Origin: a virus
IMG/VR virus record: IMGVR_UViG_3300027983_001080
Coordinates: 1-30,317 of that record
Reading direction: 5' to 3' (one strand)
DNA length: 30,317 nt
Shown: piece after piece, positions 8,261-14,579 of the stretch
How positions within the stretch are numbered: the first letter of the stretch is position 1
Layout: each line of letters begins with the position of its first letter
Made by a program: the position numbers and the translations under genes
Notes under the pieces: model-generated
Databases searched by the model: none
Told to the model about the DNA's origin: nothing
The model's input: only the letters and a program-made list of their open reading frames with translations

Positions 8261-9952
8261 ATGGCAGACATGATAGCTAGTGCAAGAGCAATGACCACAG
8301 TAGCTGATAACCAATATGTGGCTATCGGCATGCCTAAGGGTGGCCTTACACCTGCAACTATCACTGCCATGGTTGGATTCCAAAGAGGGGGTGGAGAGGC
8401 CATCGATCTATCCTCAAATGTCAAATTGGCCATGGCAGAATTACAGACAGTAGCCGACAGCGGTGACTATCCCGCTAATGTGCAAGCGGCCTCAGCACTT
8501 TCTACATTAACTACGGTTCAGGCAAAATTATTTAATAAAAATGACTGTGGTGGGTTTGGTGCTATTGTAAGTCAGGCACAGTCACATTGTGATGACAGCA
8601 AGAATTTAATGTCAGCGACCAGTTTCCTTAAAGATTCTAACTACAGTGACTTTGGCAGTGGCATCAATGATCTCAGTAGCATGGGCGATCGCGGCATGAC
8701 CAACGTGTTTGGTGATTTACCTGGCGCAGGTGCGGCAATTAATTCAGGTGGGAAACTATGGAACGGCGTTGACGTAAAGAATCTTGGATCGCCTGGCGGA
8801 CTAGTTGAAGCATTCCAAAACAACAAACTAGCCAATGCCACAGGACTAAATCAAAAATTATCTGAAGCTGGAGTTGATCTAAATAATCTAGGTGACCCAG
8901 CATACAAAGATAAGATATCTGGAGTGCTGTCAAACATCAATGACCCAGCGGCACTTGACGCATCAGCAGAGCAGTTTGGGCAAGCAAACCCATTTGCTGG
9001 AATGCCAGCATACACAGGAACAGACTCTAGCATATACAAGAGTCCTAGCTTTTTAACTGGAGAGACTGCACCAGCACCGGTAGCAACGACAACAACATCT
9101 ACTTCATCATTTGGTGCCCCAGCAGTAACAACCAGAAGTTTCTCAACAACAACTGGAACAAGCACAACAGGAACGTCATTTGGAGCCACAACAGCACCAG
9201 CAGTAACAACAGGTGGTATACAGAGCCTTAAAGATCTTGGTGACTACACAAAGACTGCTGACCCAAGCACAACCTCAGGATTAGAAACAGACCTAGCGGG
9301 AGTTGGACTAAAGCTCAGCGACATGGGTGGAGGAAAGATGATAGATGCCACACAGGGATTAGCATTCTTTGGTAACATAAAGAAAGTAGAAACCCCGTTA
9401 ACTAACGCGGCCCACCCAACATTAAACAGTCTTATGATTGATAGTGACACTACATCAGCGATAGAAAGTATGATAGGCCTTCCTAGTGGGTCGACAGCTA
9501 TACCAAACATGCGTGACATATTAGGCCCAGTAGCAGGTAATCCAGAGATCGACGCACTAGCCGGCGGATATTCAGCTGATAAAGTTACAGCATTAGATAC
9601 CAGCCTTACAAAAACCAATGGATTCATCGCATCTGCCCAGCTACAGGCCAGCACAGGAACACCTACGCAAACATTGGGCAAGAACATGGGATTTGCCACA
9701 AACTTACACAAGTATGGAAAGGACATGAGTGAAGGTGGAGTAGGAACTATGTTAAGAAATATGGCCAATACAGCAACCAAGTATGGAGAATCGGTTGCGG
9801 CCAGTCTTGCAGAAGGTGAGAACAACAACTTGTTGGCATTAAATGGCATCGGTCCGTTGCAGACTAACCCATTTGAAGGAACTCCAAGCTATACGGGAAC
9901 AGACGGAAGTCTATACACAAATCCGCAGGTTAAAATGATGGGAGGCAGTTAA
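8261..9952 (+). CDS. Virion structural protein, low complexity, with an internal repeat
   Basis: 563 residues, rich in Gly, Ala, Ser and Thr, without signal peptide or membrane segments. A central Thr/Ser/Ala-rich linker (about residues 270-320: TTTSTSSFG, TTGTSTTGTSFG) separates two alpha-rich parts. A 27-residue unit recurs: QANPFAGMPAYTGTDSS... near residue 241 and QTNPFEGTPSYTGTDGS... at the extreme C-terminus (about 533), which suggests an ancestral duplication. Similar proteins are annotated as structural in marine T4-like phages. It is followed, in TAATG overlap, by a HEXXH protein. Promoters are not seen nearby, so it is probably read through from the nrd operon. Confidence 0.65.
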   Translation: MADMIASARAMTTVADNQYVAIGMPKGGLTPATITAMVGFQRGGGEAIDLSSNVKLAMAELQTVADSGDYPANVQAASALSTLTTVQAKLFNKNDCGGFGAIVSQAQSHCDDSKNLMSATSFLKDSNYSDFGSGINDLSSMGDRGMTNVFGDLPGAGAAINSGGKLWNGVDVKNLGSPGGLVEAFQNNKLANATGLNQKLSEAGVDLNNLGDPAYKDKISGVLSNINDPAALDASAEQFGQANPFAGMPAYTGTDSSIYKSPSFLTGETAPAPVATTTTSTSSFGAPAVTTRSFSTTTGTSTTGTSFGATTAPAVTTGGIQSLKDLGDYTKTADPSTTSGLETDLAGVGLKLSDMGGGKMIDATQGLAFFGNIKKVETPLTNAAHPTLNSLMIDSDTTSAIESMIGLPSGSTAIPNMRDILGPVAGNPEIDALAGGYSADKVTALDTSLTKTNGFIASAQLQASTGTPTQTLGKNMGFATNLHKYGKDMSEGGVGTMLRNMANTATKYGESVAASLAEGENNNLLALNGIGPLQTNPFEGTPSYTGTDGSLYTNPQVKMMGGS

Positions 9953-10629
9953 TGCTCCTAAATTCAATTGACGAATATAAAAAAATCAGTGAGTGGGCAG
10001 ATTCTTTAGTTGGTAAAAAGATGCTGTTAAGAACATTTGGCGGAAAACTCAGTCGATTCTTAAACAGATTAGGGCATCCAGTAAAACTTAAAATACTTAA
10101 AGACTACACCATGGAACCAGATGATTGGACCATCGGAGCTGAATATGATCCAGATCTAGACGAGGCTGGTCGTAAACCATTCCGTATTAATTTTATAATA
10201 AACCATCATCGTATAGTTCCTTGGCAAATAACAAAGAAGGATGCCGATGAACTGTCGATCAGTCTGATAGAAACGTTGGTACACGAATATCAGCACTTAA
10301 AACAGTACAGAGCGAGACTGTTTGAAGTTCCTTCGCACACCTATAAAGGGTCCAACGCCCTGATCGATGACGACATAGAACTAACTTATCTAAGTTGCCC
10401 AGACGAGATAGATTCCTACAGCGCGAACATCGCTATCAGGCTATATATCGAAGAACACATACTCAATATAACACGAGATAAAGAGCATTGGGATTTACAT
10501 ACATACTATAAAGCATTTGGAAAAAAGCACCCTGTAACAAAAGAACTTGAAACTCAGATAGCAATTAAACTAACGATTATCCGGGAGAAAGAACATGGCA
10601 AAGACAAGAGAGCTGTCAAACGAAGTTGA
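9952..10629 (+). CDS. Putative zinc metallopeptidase (HEXXH)
   Basis: 225 residues. LIETLVHEYQHLKQYR gives H111-E112-x-x-H115, the zincin metal site; a plausible third ligand is E152 in CPDEIDSYSANIA, the Glu-helix pattern of several zinc peptidases. No signal peptide or membrane segment is present. The start is supported by GGGAGG 8 bases upstream and overlaps the stop of the structural gene. Because it is coupled to that gene, a role in processing or remodelling a virion component, or as a virion-carried protein, is possible. Substrate unknown. Confidence is high that it is a gene and moderate for peptidase. Confidence 0.65.
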   Translation: MLLNSIDEYKKISEWADSLVGKKMLLRTFGGKLSRFLNRLGHPVKLKILKDYTMEPDDWTIGAEYDPDLDEAGRKPFRINFIINHHRIVPWQITKKDADELSISLIETLVHEYQHLKQYRARLFEVPSHTYKGSNALIDDDIELTYLSCPDEIDSYSANIAIRLYIEEHILNITRDKEHWDLHTYYKAFGKKHPVTKELETQIAIKLTIIREKEHGKDKRAVKRS

Positions 10630-10828
10630 TTGGGAAATGGAAGAGATAGATATAAATGAAGAAACAGGCCCAGAAGATTATGTTTTTGTTGTTACACCAG
10701 CTGGTGGAATTAAAGCAATGTTATTACCTCAAGAAGTAGAAGGTGACATGAGTCAGGGAATTAAAGATCTATTAGCATTTTTTGAAAATCAATATGTAGA
10801 GGGGTCTGTTGGTAAGACGTTACACTAG
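10595..10828 (+). CDS. Small acidic phage protein of unknown function
   Basis: 77 residues, strongly acidic in the first half (DWEMEEIDINEETGPEDY) followed by a short beta-like stretch (VFVVTPAGGIKAMLLP). It overlaps the metallopeptidase gene by 35 bases and ends the plus-strand run, meeting the minus-strand operon with a 9-base overlap. A GGGAGAAAG site precedes the ATG. It resembles small cyanophage proteins but I know no function. Confidence 0.6.
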   Translation: MAKTRELSNEVDWEMEEIDINEETGPEDYVFVVTPAGGIKAMLLPQEVEGDMSQGIKDLLAFFENQYVEGSVGKTLH

Positions 10829-11326
10829 AGCTTCTAACGCACCTATAGTTTCAACAGCATCACCCTTGTGCAATATGGCCTTACCGCCTGCGGCAAGCCA
10901 GTCCTCTATGTTTGACACACGATCATCTATTAATATGTCACCTGAGCGATAGTGATGTTGTTTATCAGTTGAGTAAGGACCAAACCATACAGGGATGCCA
11001 GGGAAGTTTTTCTGTACCCATTCTACCTTATCCCAAAACGCCCATCCTAGATCATTCTCTTTAGGTATCGCTGTTAGAAACTTAACATCATACCGATAAT
11101 AATCAGCAATATCTTTGACCCCAGTAACAATTTCATGGGCATTGGCTAGTACAGGAACATGCTTGTATATCCTATTGTTATAATCTCTAATCTTGCACCA
11201 ATCTTCTTGGCTAAATCTTATCCCTGGTGTTGTCTTGATACCTAATATGGATTCAACGTAGCCATCAAAGTCTGCTACTACTCCATCCATGTCCACGTAT
11301 ATTGTGGGTGTTTGCACTGTCTTCAT
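10820..11326 (-). CDS. 5'(3')-deoxyribonucleotidase-like HAD phosphatase
   Basis: 168 residues with the HAD signatures: DMDGVVADF (nucleophile D12, acid D14), LTAIP with T85 as motif II, Lys near residue 122, and DILIDDR (130-136) as motif IV. This is the NT5C family, common in phages, which dephosphorylates deoxyribonucleoside monophosphates and adjusts dNTP pools. It is the last gene of the minus-strand small-gene operon, one base after its neighbour. It would complement the nearby NrdAB. Confidence 0.88.
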   Translation of the reverse strand: MKTVQTPTIYVDMDGVVADFDGYVESILGIKTTPGIRFSQEDWCKIRDYNNRIYKHVPVLANAHEIVTGVKDIADYYRYDVKFLTAIPKENDLGWAFWDKVEWVQKNFPGIPVWFGPYSTDKQHHYRSGDILIDDRVSNIEDWLAAGGKAILHKGDAVETIGALEALV

Positions 11327-11327
11327 G

Positions 11328-11555
11328 TTAACTCCATATCAATCTAAAATAAGTTGCATCCTTTTTATTCTCAAAACGGAACGCAAATCCCTCATTGGCC
11401 CGCCAACCGTGTAAATGATATCTGCCCCGGGAGCAGTTTCTAACCATTCCTATTATCACGGGCGGTTTATGTCGATCACTCTTTAGCATAGTGTTCCAGG
11501 TTATAACCACTTCTTCCCATTCGGCCGGTGGTGGCCATGTAGATAGCATCATCAT
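11328..11555 (-). CDS. Small phage protein, 'FxFxxxxDAxxF' family (copy C)
   Basis: 75 residues. The start is set at 11555, where ATG overlaps the stop of the preceding gene as ATGA; a longer frame reaching 11639 would lie mostly inside that gene. The C-terminus, FAFRFENKKDATYFRLIWS, matches the ends of the proteins at 11552-11770 and 12611-12817 (F-x-F-x4-D-[AS]-x-[FY]-F-x-L). An EWEEVV segment near the start echoes WNEV and WDKVV in the other two. Function unknown. Confidence 0.7.
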   Translation of the reverse strand: MMMLSTWPPPAEWEEVVITWNTMLKSDRHKPPVIIGMVRNCSRGRYHLHGWRANEGFAFRFENKKDATYFRLIWS

Positions 11556-11770
11556 TCGAACTTCAGCATGAAGTACGTTGAGTCCCGCTCGTCCTGGAAC
11601 ACAAAACAAGGACCACCATACTGCTCCTCTCTTTCCCAATAGTCACATCTATATTTCGTTTTAAGATAGATCATCATGTCATTGTACCACAAGTCAACTT
11701 CGCAGTCGTTCTCGCGTTCAAATTCTGTCACCACCTTGTCCCAGTATGGCTGTAGTGGTAATTCTATCAT
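11552..11770 (-). CDS. Small phage protein, 'FxFxxxxDAxxF' family (copy B)
   Basis: 72 residues: an N-terminal YWDKVVTEFER helix, a central YNDMMIYLKTKYRCDYWE part, and the shared C-terminal motif CFVFQDERDSTYFMLKFE. The ATG directly follows the TAA of the upstream gene with no gap. It is one of three divergent copies of a small family in the same operon. Function unknown. Confidence 0.72.
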   Translation of the reverse strand: MIELPLQPYWDKVVTEFERENDCEVDLWYNDMMIYLKTKYRCDYWEREEQYGGPCFVFQDERDSTYFMLKFE

Positions 11771-11995
11771 TTATTCAAAATCTTTTGGGGTTAGTATAGG
11801 TTGGTCTTTTTTAGCATCTGCAAGCATCATTTCTAATACTCTTATAATTTCTTCTTTGTCATTACCGAGAATAGTATTATCGTCTGAGTAAGCCATTAGC
11901 TTACCCTTTTTGTCATAGTAGACTTCAGTTAATACATAATATGTTTCGCCTGGCTCGGGTGAGTAATGCTCTATTATTCTATAGTTCCAAGTCAT
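11771..11995 (-). CDS. Small conserved protein (MTWNYR family), unknown function
   Basis: 74 residues beginning MTWNYRIIEH, then TEVYYDKKGKLMAYSDDN, then a helical EEIIRVLEMMLADAKK and a closing LTPKDFE. The order (MTWNYRI, EVYYDxxGKxxxYxxxN, L..ML.D...P.L) matches a short family spread through proteobacteria and phages. The ATG overlaps the upstream stop as ATGA. No known function. Confidence 0.75.
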   Translation of the reverse strand: MTWNYRIIEHYSPEPGETYYVLTEVYYDKKGKLMAYSDDNTILGNDKEEIIRVLEMMLADAKKDQPILTPKDFE

Positions 11996-12162
11996 ACGAC
12001 ACCATGCACTTTTTCAACAGCACGAATAAGTCCAATTAAATCTGAATCATAATATTTTATTAACCTTGTTATTTCATCTTGACTTAAAGGCTTTTTATAT
12101 AAGCTACCATTTTTCATTCTATGGATATGTTTTTCTTTTGGAATAGTCAGTAATTTATTCAT
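11992..12162 (-). CDS. Small hypothetical protein, 56 residues
   Basis: The reading frame on the minus strand encodes a 56-residue, basic, helix-rich protein (MNKLLTIPKEKHIHRMKNGS ... LSQDEITRLIKYYDSDLIGL ... VEKVHGVV). AAGGAG 8 bases ahead of the ATG is a strong ribosome-binding site, and the stop overlaps the next start as ATGA. Position and spacing in a compact operon support it as a real gene; no homologue is recognised. Confidence 0.7.
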   Translation of the reverse strand: MNKLLTIPKEKHIHRMKNGSLYKKPLSQDEITRLIKYYDSDLIGLIRAVEKVHGVV

Positions 12163-12163
12163 A

Positions 12164-12316
12164 TCATTTCTCCTTATTTTTTCCCTTCATCCTTTGTTCA
12201 GCTTGTAACCATCCTGCTTTAAAAGATTCAAATCTTTGCATAGCTTTATATTCACCTTCTTCAGTTATAGGAACTTGGTAGGCTTCGTGCTCTCTCCACG
12301 CACTATATATGTGCAT
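12164..12316 (-). CDS. Small hypothetical protein, 50 residues
   Basis: A 50-residue frame on the minus strand (MHIYSAWREHEAYQVPITEE ... YKAMQRFESFKAGWLQAEQR ...), amphipathic and charged, ending one base before the next gene. Upstream AAAGAGAATG is a modest ribosome-binding site. The AW-x-x-H...F-x-S-F-x-A-G-W pattern is like small phage proteins of unknown function. Gene status rests on operon packing. Confidence 0.6.
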   Translation of the reverse strand: MHIYSAWREHEAYQVPITEEGEYKAMQRFESFKAGWLQAEQRMKGKNKEK

Positions 12317-12326
12317 ATCATTCTCT

Positions 12327-12623
12327 TTATTTGTCGACGGCATTCACTTCCTCACATATTTCTTTATCTTCAAGTATGTTGATAGTTTTACAATCTTTAC
12401 CAGTGTATTTACTGATTGCATGGTCAGTTAGTGTTTTTCCTGTATTAGCATAGCTACCAACATCTCCAACTGTTTTTGCTGTGTCTACAGTTTCTGCTAG
12501 CTCAACTGCTGTAGTAGCACCGGCGGCACCTTCTACTGCACCACCCAATCCTAATAGATCAACAGCAAACTTGGCACAGCCTGTTAGGGTGAATATTATT
12601 ACTAGTAGTATTAACTTGCCCAT
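12327..12623 (-). CDS. Small predicted lipoprotein
   Basis: 98 residues with a lipoprotein signal: a short basic start (MGK), a hydrophobic stretch, and the lipobox LTGC with C16 as the lipidated residue. The mature part is Ala/Gly/Val-rich (GLGGAVEGAAGATTAVEL), then TVGDVGSYANTGKTLTDHAI and a C-terminal pair of cysteines (KDCK, EICEE). It would be anchored in a membrane of the host. In an early-type operon such lipoproteins can act in superinfection exclusion; an outer-membrane spanin is another possibility, though no partner inner-membrane spanin is seen. Similar small lipoproteins occur in marine bacteria and phages. Confidence 0.7.
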   Translation of the reverse strand: MGKLILLVIIFTLTGCAKFAVDLLGLGGAVEGAAGATTAVELAETVDTAKTVGDVGSYANTGKTLTDHAISKYTGKDCKTINILEDKEICEEVNAVDK

Positions 12624-12817
12624 CGTAATGCAAAGAACTCTGCGTCTACTTTATTTTTAAATTCAAAGATCATATGCTCTGTTTCAGCATGTGTCGTGTA
12701 ACGATCACCAGGAAGACCAAACTGTTCTAATGCCCAAGCACAAACTTCATTCCAATATCCCATGGTATGGTCATTTTGCCAGGTTATCTTAATGCTAGTT
12801 GCTTGTTTGTTCTTCAT
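12611..12817 (-). CDS. Small phage protein, 'FxFxxxxDAxxF' family (copy A)
   Basis: 68 residues, first gene of the minus-strand operon. Features: SIKITW, GYWNEVCAWALEQFGLPGDR, and the family end MIFEFKNKVDAEFFALRWAS. This arrangement (W-x-x-V-x-x-W-x-x-E-x-F-G-L-P-G-D-R-Y then F-x-F-x4-DA-x-FF-x-L-x-W) is what I recall from small cyanophage proteins of unknown function. The ATG lies just 10 bases downstream of the -10 box of the minus-strand promoter, so the leader would be very short. Confidence 0.75.
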   Translation of the reverse strand: MKNKQATSIKITWQNDHTMGYWNEVCAWALEQFGLPGDRYTTHAETEHMIFEFKNKVDAEFFALRWAS

Positions 12818-12826
12818 ATCTATTAT

Positions 12827-12855
12827 ATTATACAGCCTAAAAATAAAAAAATCAA
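12827..12855 (-). promoter_or_regulatory. sigma70-type promoter of the minus-strand small-gene operon
   Basis: On the minus strand TTGATT (12855-12850), a 17-base spacer, then a perfect TATAAT (12832-12827). It drives genes from 12817 down to 10820. Its -35 box is only 12 bases from the -35 box of the plus-strand promoter, forming a back-to-back pair. Confidence 0.75.
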
Positions 12856-12867
12856 CTAATATTTTGG

Positions 12868-12896
12868 TTGACTTTTGGTTAAATTGGTGTTATAAT
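12868..12896 (+). promoter_or_regulatory. sigma70-type promoter of the plus-strand small-gene operon
   Basis: TTGACT (12868-12873), a 17-base spacer, and TATAAT (12891-12896). It precedes the gene at 12942 and probably the run to the terminator at 14107. Confidence 0.78.
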
Positions 12897-12941
12897 GTAT
12901 TTGTAAGTTAGAAAAGCAGTTAAATTTTAGGAGCAGACAAA

Positions 12942-13247
12942 ATGGAATTAGATAAATTAGTTACTAGATACATGAAAGGACTCGAAAACTCTTTTAACAG
13001 CCGTGGATTATCATTGGTTAGAGGATGGGTAGCTGAGCCAGGTAACAGATACATTAAAATATCATCTGGCTACCTTAAAGACGGTGAATTAACTTCACGT
13101 AGTGTTGACGCTTTCATTGACAAAGCAACAGGTGACGTATACAAACCAGCATCATGGAAAGCTCCAGCAAAAGGTGTTAGATTTAATTTGTTTAAAGACA
13201 TTGATTATTTAGAAAAAAACTGTGGCAGTGGCCACTTATATAGATAA
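12942..13247 (+). CDS. Conserved small viral protein, unknown function
   Basis: 101 residues. The segment SVDAFIDKATGDVYKPASWK followed by APAKGVRFNLF is a signature I know from many viruses of marine microbes (VxxFIDxxxGDVYKxASWKxPAKGxRFNL); the function is not known. TAGGAGCAGAC gives the ribosome-binding site. It is the first gene of a plus-strand operon read from the divergent promoter pair, consistent with early expression. Confidence 0.78.
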   Translation: MELDKLVTRYMKGLENSFNSRGLSLVRGWVAEPGNRYIKISSGYLKDGELTSRSVDAFIDKATGDVYKPASWKAPAKGVRFNLFKDIDYLEKNCGSGHLYR

Positions 13248-13257
13248 GGGGAATATT

Positions 13258-13497
13258 ATGGATATCTCAAAAATGACAATTAGAACAGTACAAGGTCCAG
13301 AAGATGGAACCACTCATGCTCTAGTTAAAGGCGACACTGCTATATTAGTGCCAGCCTATAGCATGGAAGAAGCACAAGAAAGAGTAGCACAAGCTAAGGT
13401 AGCACCCAACAAGGGTTGGGTAGCTAGCACTGAGAAAGCAGTACATATTCCAGGGTTATGGGAATATGAAATGGCAACCTATCAAGGAGCGGCGTAA
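13258..13497 (+). CDS. Small hypothetical phage protein
   Basis: 79 residues (MDISKMTIRTVQGPEDGTTH...). The start at 13258 is chosen because AAGGGG lies 7 bases upstream; the in-frame ATG at 13222 falls inside the preceding gene. The protein is mixed alpha/beta with a helical YSMEEAQERVAQAKV segment. Its stop overlaps the next start as TAATG. Confidence 0.65.
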   Translation: MDISKMTIRTVQGPEDGTTHALVKGDTAILVPAYSMEEAQERVAQAKVAPNKGWVASTEKAVHIPGLWEYEMATYQGAA

Positions 13498-13859
13498 TGG
13501 GATTAGATATGATGGCGTATGCAGTAGATGCGGACTTTGAAGAAACAGCAAAGCCCAACAACGAAACCATTGCAGAGTGGAGAAAGCATCCTAACTTGCA
13601 TGGTTGGATGGAAAGGCTTTGGCGTGAACGTACAGGTAACAAAGAGGATGACTTTAACTGTCAAGAGCTAGAGCTAACTCTTAAAGATCTTAAGACTCTT
13701 GAAATAGATATTAGGATGAGGATACTGCCTAGTACCAGTGGTTTCTTTTACGGCAGTGATGCTGATGATTATTACAAAGGTACAGATCTAGCGTTTATCG
13801 AAGATGCCAGGTCTAAGATTGAAGCTGGCAAGAAAGTTTTTTATAATTCATGGTGGTAG
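13497..13859 (+). CDS. Conserved phage protein (MGLDM family), unknown function
   Basis: 120 residues beginning MGLDMMAYAVDADF, then EWRKHPNLHGWMERLWRER, then NCQELELTLKDLKTLEIDIR and a C-terminal FFYGSDADDYY. The order (MGLDMxAY, a WRKHxxLxGWM motif, then FFxG near the end) is shared by many marine phage proteins, some mislabelled as phosphoglycerate kinase. No catalytic site is visible. It is coupled by TAATG overlap to the gene before it. Confidence 0.75.
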   Translation: MGLDMMAYAVDADFEETAKPNNETIAEWRKHPNLHGWMERLWRERTGNKEDDFNCQELELTLKDLKTLEIDIRMRILPSTSGFFYGSDADDYYKGTDLAFIEDARSKIEAGKKVFYNSWW

Positions 13860-13913
13860 TACAACGAGCCGCAAGGTGACGCAAAACATTTTTAATAAAT
13901 TTAGGAGAATGGT

Positions 13914-14078
13914 ATGTTTGATTTTTGGTTAGGTGTGTTAGTAGGTGCTGTAGTAATTGATGTCCTTTGGGCTAGTCAAATAGGAATTCCACAACGATTT
14001 TTTCAGCGTGTTAGAGAACATTATATATTGTTTAAAGCAGGCATTGTCAACAAAAAAGTTAGGAAGTGGATGCCGTAA
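13914..14078 (+). CDS. Small membrane protein, 54 residues
   Basis: A 54-residue frame with one predicted membrane helix (FWLGVLVGAVVIDVLWA, residues 4-20) followed by a basic amphipathic tail (QRFFQRVREH, NKKVRKWMP). TAGGAG 7 bases before the ATG is a good ribosome-binding site. A terminator follows 28 bases after the stop, so it closes the operon. The topology, one helix plus a basic tail, would suit a small inner-membrane effector; no function is assigned. Confidence 0.65.
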   Translation: MFDFWLGVLVGAVVIDVLWASQIGIPQRFFQRVREHYILFKAGIVNKKVRKWMP

Positions 14079-14106
14079 TTTATAGTTTTTGCTATAGTAA
14101 TATTAG

Positions 14107-14132
14107 AAAGGACCGACGGGTCCTTTCTTTTT
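14107..14132 (+). terminator. Rho-independent terminator
   Basis: A perfect 8-bp stem, AAAGGACC (14107-14114) with GGTCCTTT (14119-14126), a GACG loop, and a CTTTTT tail. It ends the operon begun at 12868. Confidence 0.88.
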
Positions 14133-14134
14133 AG

Positions 14135-14142
14135 CATAAATA
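14135..14142 (+). promoter_or_regulatory. T4-late-type promoter box (CATAAATA)
   Basis: CATAAATA lies directly after the terminator and 18 bases before the ATG at 14161. Its position between a terminator and a new gene makes it one of the better late-promoter candidates here. Confidence 0.45.
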
Positions 14143-14160
14143 TACAAAATAGGAAAAATT

Positions 14161-14373
14161 ATGTCAGCAAACGGAATATCAACACTATCCAGCAAAGAAC
14201 TTAAACAAGTTGGCAAACTTGATTTGGCCGCCATAGATCGTGCGGCAGATGGCAATGCGAGATCAACATATGATATCAATCTATTGCCCACCAAATACAG
14301 TGGTAACACTATAGTTAACAATGACCACGGCGACCCTGTTACTTTAGAACAAGGAAGACCTTGGACTGAATAA
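14161..14373 (+). CDS. Conserved small T4-like phage protein
   Basis: 70 residues: MSANGISTLSSKELKQ, LDLAAIDRAADGNARSTYDI, and a C-terminal EQGRPWTE. I recognise this pattern (MSANGISTLxxKxxRQxxKLxLAxxDR) from cyanophage and pelagiphage genomes, where it often sits near virion genes; the function is unknown. AGGAAA precedes the ATG. It lies behind a late-type promoter box. Confidence 0.72.
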   Translation: MSANGISTLSSKELKQVGKLDLAAIDRAADGNARSTYDINLLPTKYSGNTIVNNDHGDPVTLEQGRPWTE

Positions 14374-14375
14374 TT

Positions 14376-14516
14376 ATGTCAGATAGAGAAAACACAACAG
14401 ACTATACACACCCCCAAGAAACTAATCTTATGAATCTCCATAAGGCCATGGAGTATAATCAGACAGGTAACCCCTGTTCATCAACATTCAACCTAATACT
14501 GATCGATAACGTATAA
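14376..14516 (+). CDS. Possible small phage protein, 46 residues
   Basis: A 46-residue frame (MSDRENTTDYTHPQETNLMN, LHKAMEYNQTGNPCSS...) beginning 2 bases after the previous stop. The LHKAMEYN-x-x-G-x-P portion resembles a short motif in small marine phage proteins, but the last 12 residues look unlike that family, so the 3' end may have changed frame or decayed. There is no good ribosome-binding site; coupling to the upstream gene is possible. Confidence 0.45.
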   Translation: MSDRENTTDYTHPQETNLMNLHKAMEYNQTGNPCSSTFNLILIDNV

Positions 14517-14523
14517 TTATAGG

Positions 14524-14552
14524 TTGACTTTATAATAACTTCTTGTTAAACT
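14524..14552 (+). promoter_or_regulatory. Probable sigma70-type promoter
   Basis: TTGACT (14524-14529), a 17-base spacer, then TAAACT (14547-14552), a weaker -10 box. It lies 28 bases before the coiled-coil membrane protein gene. Confidence 0.5.
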
Positions 14553-14579
14553 AATAGGGTATATCTTAAATAATAAACT

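Noticed and set aside
9244-9849. Minus-strand frame (201 codons) opposite the structural gene
   Set aside because: The composition mirrors the Gly/Ala/Thr-rich plus-strand gene and no ribosome-binding site or promoter is present.
11556-11639. Longer N-terminus for the 11328-11555 gene
   Set aside because: It would lie almost wholly inside the upstream coding gene, while ATG 11555 gives the ATGA overlap usual in this operon.
12327-12623. Calling the lipoprotein an outer-membrane spanin
   Set aside because: No inner-membrane spanin partner, overlapping gene pair or lysis genes are seen next to it.
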